A DNA stretch of 64,000 bases. Origin: Spisula solida (Eukaryota > Mollusca > Bivalvia > Venerida > Mactridae). A model generated the notes under the pieces. It worked only from the letters and a program-made list of their open reading frames with translations. It did not search any database and was not told where the DNA came from. Both the position numbers and the translations under genes were made by a program. The stretch covers positions 36,989,097-37,053,096 of the forward strand of contig OX365959.1 in NCBI GenBank assembly GCA_947247005.1, written 5' to 3'. Every line of letters begins with the position of its first letter. The first letter of the stretch is position 1. Shown in pieces: positions 9,601 to 20,510 of the stretch.

Positions 9601-12600
9601 CTATGGTAAAAAAATGTGATATGTTCGGGGTATCTGTTATTTTAGGATAAAACATTCAAAATTGAAATGAAAGGTTAGCTTTTTTTGTGAATCGATCTAC
9701 TACACTCTCATAAATAATTTTACTTGGTAGTAATTACTGTAAGATTAAAATATTGCCATATCATCAGTAGTTCAAGTTATCCTTTATCTAATACCATGCT
9801 TTGAGCTAAATGCGATAAATTGGGGGTCAACATCACTAAATATATGATAAGTGTGGCATTTTGAATATAAACATAAAGCCATTCCGGTCTTATATTTTGA
9901 TCATATCGCTGGCTTAGAATTAGGAGGTCGACCTTATAAGAATCATGCATATTTGACATCTGCATCTCAATGCGCTTCTTATGAGCCTATTTTCACGAAA
10001 AGTTCAAAAAGCTTGTTTTTCCAAAAGTAAAGAGTAATTTTCAGACAGTTTTGTCATGTTTTCTCAGAATATTGATTTTGTACATACGACCATCTAATTA
10101 TAAGCCAGCGATATAAAGTACCTATTAGAACCAAATACAGGCATCACATATGTGGCCTTTGAGTAATTGGGATTCCATGTGATTCAGAAGCTAGTGGAAC
10201 TAGATATGGCAACGAGTACTAAAATCGGTACTCGGTTACTCGGTCATTCTATCGATGATCGACTACCCGGGTACTCGGAACACTATAAATGTGCATGCTA
10301 TTTGGGACACAGAAATGTTGTACTGCAAATGTACGTGTTCAACCCCTGAGAACAAACTTGCTAGGCCCTGTATGGTACGAACACTACCAATGAGACCAAC
10401 CATTCAATGTCCTATGAGTACATACCTTTCACTGCCAGACACAGCAATTTCGACACCGATTGTGGTACCTAAAATTGTCTTTCCTATTCCTGGCTTTAAA
10501 TAATACCTAGCAATGTATAACACAGTCGTTCCATGCGCTATAGATACTATGTACTGCTTAGAACAGTCATACCTCGATGGTCTAGCGGTTGAGCGGCCGC
10601 TTCGAGTACGGAGTGAACCTGGTTCGATCTGCCAGACCGGGTCATACCAAAAACGAATCAAAATGCAACTAGTAAGCTCCTTACTAGTTTCTCTCTCATA
10701 CCCTTGGAGTGACGGAAACACCAAGTATTTGGCCCTGAGTGAGATTATATATTATTATTATTGAGAATTTGCTTCAAAATCGAACTAATAAACTATTCCC
10801 TGAACCTCATTTGCCACCTGACACTTTCTGGCACATGCATTTTTCGCTATAATTTATATTGCTCGATCAAGCCCACTGAGGAATTCCTCATCCACGAGGA
10901 AGAATTACATATAGTTTCTCGTGATGGCCCCCGGTGATTTTGCACATTCAACCTTTCTCCGACGCCCCAAACTCCCGATTAATTTCGGGAGTACATTCCC
11001 TTGGCAGTAGGACCAATGTGTTCAATCAATCAAGTTCTCATGATGCCTACTGGTACCACACGAATCATCCCCGATAAGTATTAGCGAACATTCGGGGAAT
11101 AACTCTCGAGACCTCGAATGAGACACCGAAATGTTGTCTAAGGTTCCTGACACTTAAGTGGGGAGCTTCCCTGAGACATCAGGGAACATGTTCCCGACGC
11201 CTTTCGAAGCACCCAATTACCATCAGGAGTACATGTCCGAGGCAGTGGGACAGACGCATAACGTCGGGAAGATATCCCGATTTCTCACGATTGATCACGA
11301 ACCCTCCCGATATCACAAATTGTCCCATAACTTCCACAAAGCTACACCTAGACCACGAGAAACCGGTTCAGTTGCCTCGCGAAGCTCATTAATGTCCATC
11401 GAGAGTACATCGCCGAGAAAAAACATGTTCAGTGAAACATAGGCTTTAGATAGATATCAAAAACTGACTTTATATGGTACTCAACAATGCACAGTCCTGA
11501 CTGCCCTTCTTGTTCTATGTAATATATGTAACATATCCTTGCTTATCTCTATAGGCGAGCAATCACTGTAAGCTATGTATGACATACATTGGTGCCCTAA
11601 TGCTGCTGTAAACGGTGATTGATTCTAAATTACTTTTAAAGTCTCCCCTTGTTAATAAATGCCTGACAGAATCATTCCTGAATTCACTTAATACATAATA
11701 CTGCTGGATTCAGCCATCCGTAAATCTAAAGAGTATCAAACAAGGTATGGAGTAACTATTCATTGCTCCATTTTGTCACATGCATGGCCTGAAACAGCCA
11801 TTCCTGGCTTTATATGGTACCCAACACAGTTTGCAACTACTCGTTGTTGCTCTGTGGGTGTACATCCTAGGGTAGTGCCATTGCTATGTGTGACCCACTA
11901 GTACTCGACAAGAAAAACAATTCTATAAATAGCCGTTGCCTACAATAATGCCAGGGGTGTGACCGTATGGGTAACCTTATACTGTACTGCTGGAAACAGA
12001 TATGCCTGGATCTATGGGGACGTTCTGACTCTACCTGACTGAGTTATCCCTTGTTTTATAGGGACTGCCATTGTCATTCCAGACTATTAGGATATTAAAC
12101 ACTGCATGTGAGAGCCATATTGTACTCTTTATGGTACCTAACACTGATATGGAAGGTATTCCTGGTTCTACATGTATATAAGGGTGACAATACACTACCT
12201 GGTATACAAGGTGTATTCCAAGTAGTTTATGATACAAACTTCTGCCTGGTACTGTTATTGCTTTAACCAACTCAAAACATGTATATATTTTTAGTTTCAT
12301 CCCAAATAGTCACATTTTGCACAATAGCCTATCTTAGGATGTTTGATATCTAAACTGCAGGGTTATTTATGGTTTTATACCATTTACATTGACATATTAA
12401 ATCACCAAATAATATGATCGATGTCATTGTGCATAGTCTACCGATTCCAAAAACTACAATTTTCGATGTTTTACCCAAAAAATATCTAGCTTAAGATGCT
12501 TCATATCTTAATCGCAAGTCACTATGAAACTATCACAGCGATTATTAAATGGTCAATGACGTTATAGACGACTTATTCCAAAAATTCGCATTTTTATGTG

Positions 12601-15600
12601 CAGTTTTTAATGTTTTAACCCCAAAAATAACTCCTTTTCCATAAATACAAGACACTAAAATTTTACAGTCTTCAACTGAAACTTGATAATTACATTTTAG
12701 TGTGATTTATTACAAAATATGATTGAAAATGACATTGTAGATCACCGATTCCAGAAATTCGCAGTTTCGTTTATATTTTGGAACGTTTTACTGCATTTTT
12801 CTCAAAATTCTCAGTGGTGACAAAATGGCACCCGTCAGAAATTCCATTTTAACGGTCTTGTCTACTAAAATCATTAAAGAAAAAACAATGAAAGGGTTAG
12901 ATCAATTTTTCGGGGTTTCGGCCCGGACTATGAAATTTGGACTGGTAATGAGCTGTAATATTGGCCGCCATCTTGGTTTCCATGGTAACTGACTTTATTT
13001 CAGCTATCCACCCTCTCTAGTATTAAACTTCAAACACCTGCCAACATAAATAAACAAAATCAACACATGATTGGAGGAAATACTCCTCGCTGAAGCAAAA
13101 AAAACCCAAAGCTATTGCACTTTTAACAACATAAAAATGTGACTGGAATAATTGTCTTGAACTTTCACCTTGTAATGACCTTCACCTTCGTGACATTGGT
13201 CGACATATCAATTTAAATGCTAAGCTAGGTATCATTGTGTAATAAGGTTGCACATACAGTAGTATGTATGCACATTTTTCACTTTTACACTTGGTGAAGC
13301 AAATGCAATGCATACAGTTTTGTCATGATAATCAAAATATATGGACAATTTCAATTGGGGTGGGGTTACGAAATTCCTCCTTATTTCATTATTATTCTTC
13401 ATGTTAACACGAAATGAATTTTATTGTAAGTGCAACTGATAACAGGCGATGTTGAAATGAATTAATGAAGTATATGGACAAAATTGCGCATATGAATGAT
13501 AACTATTTGGGGTATAAACACATTTTTTACCCATTTTTAGGTCTTTTGACCTCTAAATGACCTTGACCTTGACATTGAATGACCTTGACCCACCTATCAT
13601 TTCTGAGCTCTATACCGGTACTTTAAATATTACGCATAATAAAATTGATATGTGTTTGTACATACTAGTTAGAAAGGTTAGATTAAGTCGGAGTGTGTAC
13701 TAAAAAATTGGCGGGAAATTTTGACGCCATCATGGTTTCCATGGTAACCTACAGGATCTCAGCTGTCCACCCTCGCTAAAATTAAACCTCAAGCATCCCT
13801 CTACACGAATAAACTGAGAAACGCTCTGGACCTTTTTTTCACACTAAAAACTCTAGATGCTAGACTATAGGGAATATGTTGTTATTGAAGAATCTGAATG
13901 ATGCCCAGCTGGCACCATTGAGCATTTTGAAAAATTCAAGATGGCGTCCAAGATGGCCGCTAAAATTAGAAAAAATGCCATGGGTGCATGAAATAAGTTA
14001 CAAATTGCTATTTTTGCTCATCAGTTGTACTTTAAATGTTTTAAACATAAGTATTAATATATATTTATCATTATTCATTGATTCAGTTAATATAAGAAGG
14101 CATCCGGGACAGCTAAAATCAAAATGGCGGCTACGTTGGCCGCAATAATTGCACAAATTGGTAAATTGTATTGAAAATCATCTATTTTAATCCTATTTGT
14201 TTATATCAGTACTGTTATATGTAATTATTATTCAAAATTAAACTTTCATTTTGAAACTATTGACTCATTAGCTGATTCATAATGGCACCCAAGATGATCG
14301 ACAATGGCCGTCATAATTAACGAATTGGCATATTTTATCAAAAACCATGAAGTGTAATCAAAATTGCTAATTATAATATTATCACTACTGCAATATGTTG
14401 TAAATACTCTAATTAAAATTTTAATTAAAAGCAATTGACCCGATAACTGATTCAAAATGGCATCCAAGATGGCTTCCAAACGTGAACGAAGTGGTTAACC
14501 ATAGAGTCGTTGTCATTTGACGGTTGGTAAATTTAGTGTTAATCATCGAGTATTCATTCCAAATAAACTAATTTATATTGATCAATTTTACAAAAATCAA
14601 TGTACATGCTGTATAATACGGGACCCCGTGCAATAGTTAGGTAGCATTCAAAGTTCAACCAATCAGGTGTATTCTGTCCCTATCAAAACATGGATTTGTC
14701 CAAATTCCAGTGAGTCACGGTTGTGTAATAATTAATGCCAAGACGAATCCAGATAGTTAAAAGGTAATAACTCGTATTTGTTCAAAACGGAGTTTATCAC
14801 TTTCATTGGTGATACAAATGACATCACAAGCAAAGAAATGGTCATTGATAACGAAGGTCCAGGCGAAAAAAACGGTATATTCTATGCTGCCATGTGATGC
14901 TCATGTGTTAAGTTATTGAATGAAAAAGATTCCAACACCCAAGAATCTACGAGGCCACATGGAGGTCATCTGATATGGTCGCTTTAAACCAAATATTGTG
15001 TAGCGATCTCCAGAGGATGTGCATGACATAATAGTTTATATATGGGCAAAACTATGACCAGACCAGACCAGACCCCGTAATAATAATAGTCAAAATAATA
15101 ATAATAACGACTTTATCTATTGTGGATTACATATTTGACAGTTATAAAATTACTTGCTAGAGTAAGGAACGACCATTCTTGGATTCTCTTTAAGCTTGGC
15201 ACAACATCAACACGTCAGATATAGAATGTAATAATAAAATTATTTCTAAAGATCAATTGGGATACAAGAAGAGGATGTACAACATTTGGCTGTTGCAAAC
15301 AAGGACCAGATGTCTTAAACACCAAGTGTAATATAGAGAACTATGCGAAGAAGGTAAAGAAAGCGCCTGAATGAACATGAGGGATGTGGCAAATTGATTA
15401 CTAAAATAATAAGTTAAGGCTTACATGATGACACTGGTAATAAAATATATTGTCAGAAGGAGAGAAAATGAACTATACATTGATCCTACCATAAGTGATG
15501 TTACATAGCGACCCATTATTAGGCTGATTGCAAGAAAAGCCTCCGTAATTAACCAAGATCAAGCGCTGAAAGCTCAAACACCAACCTTAGCATAACTATA

Positions 15601-18600
15601 ATAAGTTGTTGAGTGATAAGTGGGAGAATAATACGTATGTGACCGATAATAACATCAATGAATTGAGTCAGAGATTTGAAATATGCTGAATGTATCGGCC
15701 TAGTGTCTCATACAGACTTTTGATGTGTACCGTTGACTAGTATATATTCATATTGGGTGCAGTGAACTGCAACATCTTCTGTATGTAGGTTGCTGGCATC
15801 TCCCACAGCTTTGTCTCGTGCTAAACAATGTACATTGTCTTGACAACAAAACCAAAGACATTGGTCATTGTCAAGAAGACAAAACGGTTTGCGATGCAAC
15901 ATTAAGGGCTATGCTCTAATCATGCAAGATGCCATGTGAATCATCAAACCATTGATAATGAGACCTTCATCTTCTTGAGACGTGTTGGAACGGACAGGGG
16001 AGGATTTCAATTTGAAGATTATTATAGGTAAAGCTTGCAATGCTTTCAATACATTTAAACAACAGTGGAACACCAGCAACAACTTGATCGAATCAGACAT
16101 CAAGCTATTCGTCTCAATGCCACGACAATTTGGCTGTATATTTCAAAGACCTGGTACCTTACTGAGCAGATAGTGAAGACTCCACGTAGACAGATGATGG
16201 CTCTGCATGTATTCCTCAACCATAATGTCCATGTAGAATTGGGAAAATATACGACCAAGACATAATTAACAACTGTAGGCCTTAACAGGGGATGAAGCAG
16301 AAATCCATCGCCAACACCATACACGGACGAAAATGGCGTGAAAAAGCATGAAAACACAATCCCAACCATAAAACGACAAACATGGAAGTGACATGGCATC
16401 TACATTGTGAGAAGAGTATAACATCACTCACCTATTATTGGAATTGAACCCAAAAGACCAGATAATCCTACCAGATATTACTTGAAGAACATTTTTTGTC
16501 ACAGCTTTCGCTTTGTGTGGCAAAAATTGCGACCCAGGACCGAAAACGATTAAAATTTGTTAACAATGCCTATTGACAAACAGAAGTGGATAAAATCAAG
16601 TGCAAATGTATATAAAATGTTCTTTGTAAAATAAACAAACGTGTAAATAAAACTTATAATCATATACTAGTATTTACAATAACATATACATATACTAGTA
16701 TACCAACCGACCAGTGGTCTGAGATATACAATTAGCTTGGTTTAAACTTTCATGTTTGACATCAATCTTGGAAGCCAATTTGAATAAACTAAACATAAAG
16801 TGTTTTCAATTGTAGTTTTATTAGATCATTTATTACCTATAGCAGTACTTATATTAAAAATTAACAATTTCTATTACGTTACATGCTATTAAAAGCTAAT
16901 TTTCAGTTTGACATAATCATGTGGCAGCCATTTTTGCCGCCATTTTGATATGTTTATGCAGTGTATTACAGAAGTAATTATGTTTGAGACACTTACACTA
17001 CAATCAATCAGCAAAATATCAATATGTAACTTCTTTATGATCCACTAACATATTGTTTTTATTATGGCGGCCATCTTGGACGCCATTTTGAATCCGCTAA
17101 TGGGTCAACTGTTTTGAATTGAAGTTTTCTTTGAGTATTTATCATATATTACACTACTGGTACACATATAATTAAAACAATTGAGTTTTAGTACAATCTG
17201 GCAATTATGGCGGCCATTATAGCCGTGTTTTGGATTCCAGCTGCCATGGGTGCCATCTAAGATTCACTAAATCAATAACTTATGATAAATTTATATTAAT
17301 GATTATGTTTTTAACATCTAAAATACAACCAACCCGCAAAAATAGCAATTTGTAACTTACTTCTAGTACCACAGTCATTTTTTCTAACTTTAGCGGCCAT
17401 CTTGGACGCCATCTTGAATTTCTCAAAATGCTCAATGGTGCCAGCTGGGCATCATTCAGATTCTTCAATAACAACCTATTCCCTAACAGAATACCACAAA
17501 ATATTTACTATACAGTCCAATGCCGGGTCTTACCTAAATATCCCATTTATAGACCGGACTAACAGCATTCTGTCAACTAAGACCGCTATGCAGATCCAGC
17601 AAAATCTCATTAAAAACGAAAATCAAGATTTACAGCAGCAATGGGAAATCCATCCTACTCTATGGAGCTGAATGCTGGAGGCTGATTCTGAGCAACACAA
17701 AAAACTTCAATCATTCCATAATACCTGTCTGAGAAAAATCTGCAAGATATACTGGCCTAAAAAGATCACAAACAAAGCTCTATGGAAGAAAAAATCCCAA
17801 AAAGACATTGAGACGGAAATAAAGCAAAGAAGATGGAGATGGATTGACCATGTAATGGGAATGAAAAACACCAATCCAACAAACATTGCTCTTAGATGGA
17901 CGGACTCCAGATGCCAGACGAAAGAGAGGAAGTCCGAAAGAAACATGGAGGAGAATGGTGAATGGCGAATTGAAAGAGATGGGACTGACTTAGAAAGAAG
18001 TAGAAAAGCCTGCTACAAGTCACAATGCCCATCACATAACCGAAGAAAAAAATAATCCGTCCAAGTCCCAACTGTCAAAAAGCTGAATGGACTAGTTCCA
18101 GCAATCAAAAAGCTGAATGGACTAGTTCCAGCAATCAAAAAGCTGAATGCCCATTCTAAATGACCTCATTTCATCAGTAAAACGGCTGAAATACCTAGTG
18201 TTAGCTGTCTAAAGTCCTAAAAAGTTAAAGAATTACAGTATTAAAAGACTGAACACCATAGTTTTATGTCTTAGCTAATGTTTCAACCTCAACAAGCCGA
18301 GCGCAACAGCTGAACGACATAGCTCCCACTACCTGAATGTACCCAGCATAGATAACAATGCAACATGAATGATCAGAAAAACATTCCCCTCTCTTCATTT
18401 ATATCAGCTCGACTATTCTTCTCTTGTCTCACCTACTTGTAACTCATGTTTACACGACTCAAAAATACACATAAACAGAAATAATAATAGAAACTTTTAA
18501 AATAACATTTTATTAATATCAATGTATAACCAATAGTATGCGGTTTGCATTTAAACATCTAATTTAAAAGGTTTCACCCAAAAGGTGTAAATATTTTCGG

Positions 18601-20510
18601 TAACATTATTCATAATATATTTAATAAAAAAACTACTAGTAAATCACACTCTTAACTATACTTGAATACAGCTTATGTTTTGTCACATTATGATTATGTA
18701 TATTATATTTGTACACTGTCATTTACCTGCAAATATTTTGAAATAAACGAGGTTACCCAAATGGGTCCTCAAAAAAACAACAACACACACTTATAACAAT
18801 TATTACCTTTACAACATACATGTCCTGGTATCATTCCACCAAGTTTCCGTAAGTACAAAAATGCTGCTAATGACGTAAGCAACATGCACAGTGGAATTAT
18901 TGAAATAATCAATATCACTTCCACATTTCCTTCATCGGGATTGACAGGACTAGTTCTTTCTAATAAAACAGAAACGATCATAAGATAGATCTACAGTTCG
19001 TGGGTTATTTGGTTTCTGTAATGTAATAAGGTATTTCATTCATGCTTAAGTTAGCACACATACGTACTCGTACAAGGGGCAAGCACAATGTGTTTACTTA
19101 AAGCTTGGCAAAACACCAGTTTAATTCGAAGCACACTCGGTACCGCTAAGTATCAGAGTCGACAGTATATTGCAAGGACCTACCTACCCACTTTCTGCCG
19201 CTTTCAGGTAGTGAACACAACTTTTACTGTACAGTACTGTAAGGTTATTTATTATGAAGGACCCATACAGGTAGATATTAATATACACTTTCGATTATTT
19301 TCAATAAATCAACAAGTATCAAGTATTTTGCAGGCAATTTATAACTTCTTCACATATTAAGGACAGAACAAAGCCTTCATGCATACAACTGAAAATAACT
19401 GACATACCCGATTGGAACTCATTGAAAATGATATTTACATACACTTTTCGTATGATCAAGACGATGTACATGTATATAAGATAATATCAATATAATTATA
19501 TTTAAACATGGACATACCTTGGACGTTAAACGATACCGTGGCGTAGAGTGATGTCCATTGGCAAGTGAAATTGACGTCGCTGTCTTCAAACGTCACATTA
19601 TTGATGTATATCGTGGGGTTGGAATGGATAATTTTGGCAATGTAAGGTTCGGGCGAATTATCTGGTGTAATGCATCCACCGAGGGTTGAGTAGCAATCAT
19701 AGATGTCGGTATTATTTCTATATATGGTAACATACAACCAGTCAGTCTTCACGTAACAAGTCAATGTGACGTCATCACCGACAGTGTACGTATTTCGCGT
19801 CGTGTTGAACTCAACTTTCAAAGCTGAAATATTAAGACATTTCTTTATTTGTTTATTGGTACCATGTATATCACACAATAAGTCAATGTAACGCGTGGAT
19901 ATCTAAGTTTGTATCAATTGTGCCATAGTTACGACAATTTATATCGATGATAACTGAAGAGATGGGACTAATTGCCATGAAAATTCATGACATTTGATTA
20001 GTTGCAATGAGCACATTGTATTACAAGAAAACATCATTTAAGAGAATGAATATCGTAATAATTCAAATAGTAAGATTGATATTTGCCTACTGTAGAACTA
20101 TAATTCTATAATTAACAAGTCATGAAGAATTGCAAGCAATACCGAAGTCCCCTACCGGTTTAAGCCATTTTCAATGTTTCTGTTGCCATACCAACATCAA
20201 TTTTTGTCAGAATCGAAATAGTTTTAGACGTGCATAATCCCCTAATTGTCCCCTATTCACATACCAAGTTTACTAAATCTAGCTCGGAAAGTGTTTCAGT
20301 TATGTCCGGATCAAGATTTTTTGACGGACGGACGGAAGGCAAACTTATAGTCCCCTTCGGTCAAAAACCGGTAGGGGACTTATAAAGCAGCACATTGACT
20401 ATTTACACCAAGTATCCAAATAGTTTCTGTAATATTTACCTACCAGCAAAACAAGACAAACCGCACACAATCAAAATATACTTGTACAAAGTGTATAGAA
20501 GAGGTTCCAT
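6419..20510 (-). CDS. Single-Ig-domain type I membrane receptor, four exons
   Basis: Exons on the minus strand are 20510-20444, 19823-19518, 18959-18807 and 6615-6419. Every junction has GT/AG and is phase 1, the usual phase for Ig modules. The predicted protein has about 240 residues. Residues 1-22 are a hydrophobic signal peptide ending GLSCFA. About 23-124 form an Ig-like domain with LTCYV and DSDVNFTCQW cysteines, two further cysteines (about 66 and 73) and several N-glycosylation sequons (NTT, NNT, NVT, NFT). About 137-161 form a transmembrane helix followed by LRK. The tail is charged and carries no canonical ITIM. Intron 3 (about 12.2 kb) is filled by nested transposons, and extra exons inside it cannot be excluded. 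The ligand is unknown; a recognition or adhesion role is only an inference from the fold. Confidence 0.7.
6620..7214. other. Start of 3'-terminal intron sequence, nothing else recognised
   Basis: Intron sequence of the minus-strand Ig gene. Short open frames on both strands here have no coding character. Confidence 0.4.
7215..7290 (+). repeat. LINE 3' UTR fragment
   Basis: AGAAAACATAAAACACAT and CACAATGCCCAAC repeat the 3' tail found in reverse at about 26540-26600. This is a relic of the LINE family whose coding part begins about 50 bp further on. Confidence 0.4.
7340..8137 (+). pseudogene. LINE reverse transcriptase, 5' portion (split by element A)
   Basis: A degenerate reading in shifting frames shows RT landmarks in order: DDWNKGIIVKLPYKGD, then FRKAFDSI (motif A), then GVRQGCILSPLLF (motif B), then DFSDDICLLS (motif C, FADD altered to FSDD). 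Stops and frameshifts are scattered along it. It breaks off in the KART motif at 8137, where element A begins, and resumes at 17565. An RT-only LINE of the CR1/L2-like group is likely. Not functional. Confidence 0.7.
9903..10114. repeat. MITE family 1, copy 2
   Basis: ATATCGCTGGCTTAGAATTA at the left and GCCAGCGATAT at the right, with an interior homologous to 3066-3290. Inserted in the core of element B. Confidence 0.75.
10563..10765 (+). repeat. tRNA-derived SINE, copy 2
   Basis: A box TGGTCTAGCGG and B box GGTTCGATCT, then GTCATACCAAAAACG and CTCTCTCATACCCTTGGAG as in copy 1. It ends in an ATT microsatellite (ATTATTATTATTG). Lies in the core of element B. Confidence 0.7.
10870..11450. repeat. 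GC-rich degenerate repeat patch
   Basis: Locally GC-rich against its surroundings and filled with variants of TCCCGA/TCGGGA (for example TTCGGGAGTAC, CGTCGGGAAGATATCCCGA, CCTCCCGATATC). One plus frame (11158-11442) stays open but shows low-complexity translation; I regard it as a repeat, not a gene. Confidence 0.45.
11455..12290. repeat. 42-bp minisatellite, array in element B
   Basis: A degenerate tandem array. Read on the minus strand the unit keeps GGGTACCATATAAAGCC and CAGGAATGGCTG spaced as in the arrays in C, D and E. Units are heavily mutated and the copy number cannot be counted reliably by eye. Confidence 0.5.
14480..15925. other. Core of element A, mostly unrecognised
   Basis: No gene. 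A (TAA)n tract with ACGACTTTAT at about 15080-15120 resembles an antisense LINE 3' end like the one at 4170-4210. The rest is not identified. Confidence 0.35.
15930..16440 (+). pseudogene. Degenerate LINE relic in the core of element A
   Basis: Open bits read IGKACNAFNTFKQQWNTSN and, in another frame, KTWYLTEQIVKT. They match the post-RT stretch of LINEs (KARxAFxxLxxxWxS ... LLYGxExWxLT). Many stops. The family is not the same copy as the split LINE nearby. Confidence 0.4.
17562..18360 (+). pseudogene. LINE C-terminal portion and 3' UTR (other side of element A)
   Basis: The first three bases, ACA, are the second copy of the 3-bp duplication, after which the LINE frame resumes exactly. Landmarks are LYGAECWR-like text near 17665, then NTCLRKICKIYWP, then RRWRWIDHVMGM, then a broken RGRPKETWRR motif, ending about 18055. 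The 3' UTR carries a 30-bp tandem unit (AAAAAGCTGAATGGACTAG...) at 18077-18165. The same UTR occurs reversed at 26300-26660. Confidence 0.7.
18077..18165. repeat. 30-bp tandem repeat in LINE 3' UTR
   Basis: Two full 30-bp units and a partial third, each AAAAAGCTGAATG + GACTAGTTCCAGCAATC. Confidence 0.8.
18807..18959 (-). CDS. Ig-receptor exon 3: stalk and transmembrane helix
   Basis: 153 nt, phase 1-1. Acceptor CTGTTTTATTAG, donor TGTAAAG|GTAATA. A short polar stalk (ERTSPVNPDEGN) leads into about 25 hydrophobic residues (VEVILIISIIPLCMLL and onward) and the stop-transfer LRK, then a CC pair that could be palmitoylated. Confidence 0.7.
19518..19823 (-). CDS. Ig-receptor exon 2: Ig-like domain
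   Basis: 306 nt, symmetrical phase 1-1. Acceptor TTAATATTTCAG, donor CCAAG|GTATGT. It encodes a V/I-set-like module: a VGDDVTLTCYV strand B with cysteine, a DWLYVTIYRN strand in place of the usual W core, and FEDSDVNFTCQW as the strand F cysteine motif. Confidence 0.75.
20145..20381. repeat. MITE with AAGTCCCCTACCGG termini
   Basis: The terminal inverted repeat AAGTCCCCTACCGGTTT opens the element and its complement AAACCGGTAGGGGACTT closes it. The interior has GACGGACGGACGG. Lies in intron 1 of the Ig-receptor gene. No target duplication is clear. Confidence 0.7.
20444..20510 (-). CDS. Ig-receptor exon 1: start codon and signal peptide
   Basis: The ATG is at 20510-20508, preceded on the minus strand by AACTAAAG. 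The exon encodes MEPLLYTLYKYILIVCGL and a small-residue cleavage region. It ends GCTG|GTAGGT; the alternative donor 4 nt later would give phase 2 and break the join. The upstream minus strand has CCAAT and a TATAAG-like motif within about 120 nt, before element C begins. Confidence 0.65.

Larger units (their letters stand above)
8207..13867. mobile_element. Element B: nested TAGTC-ended element, 5.66 kb
   Basis: Ends are TAGTCTAGCATCTAGAG and its reverse complement. The 3-bp TAG is duplicated at 8204-8206 and 13868-13870. It sits inside the left arm of element A; A's uninterrupted right arm gives the empty site (TCTGTTAGGGAATAGG). The inverted arms are each about 1.5 kb (8207 to about 9700, and about 12300-13867) and contain diverged tandem units of about 160-180 bp near their inner ends. 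The core carries a MITE, a SINE, a GC-rich patch and the 42-bp minisatellite. No transposase frame. Confidence 0.85.
8138..17561. mobile_element. Element A: TAGTC-ended long-inverted-repeat transposon, 9.4 kb with insert
   Basis: The left end is TAGTCCGGTC at 8138 and the right end is GACCGGACTA at 17561. Both are followed inward by AAGACCCGGCATTGGACTG and GTATTCTGTTAG in inverted orientation. The 3-bp sequence ACA flanks both sides (8135-8137, 17562-17564), and removing the element with one ACA restores the LINE frame. Without nested element B it is about 3.76 kb. The arms (8138-8206 plus 13868 to about 14480, and about 16880-17561) contain repeated AAGATGGC/GCCATCTT units. The core holds a LINE relic and no minisatellite. 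No transposase is visible, so it is non-autonomous or decayed. Confidence 0.8.

Noticed and set aside
11158..11442. A 94-codon open frame in the GC-rich patch
   Set aside because: The patch is a degenerate TCCCGA-rich repeat inside element B; translation has no domain and the frame is explained by composition.
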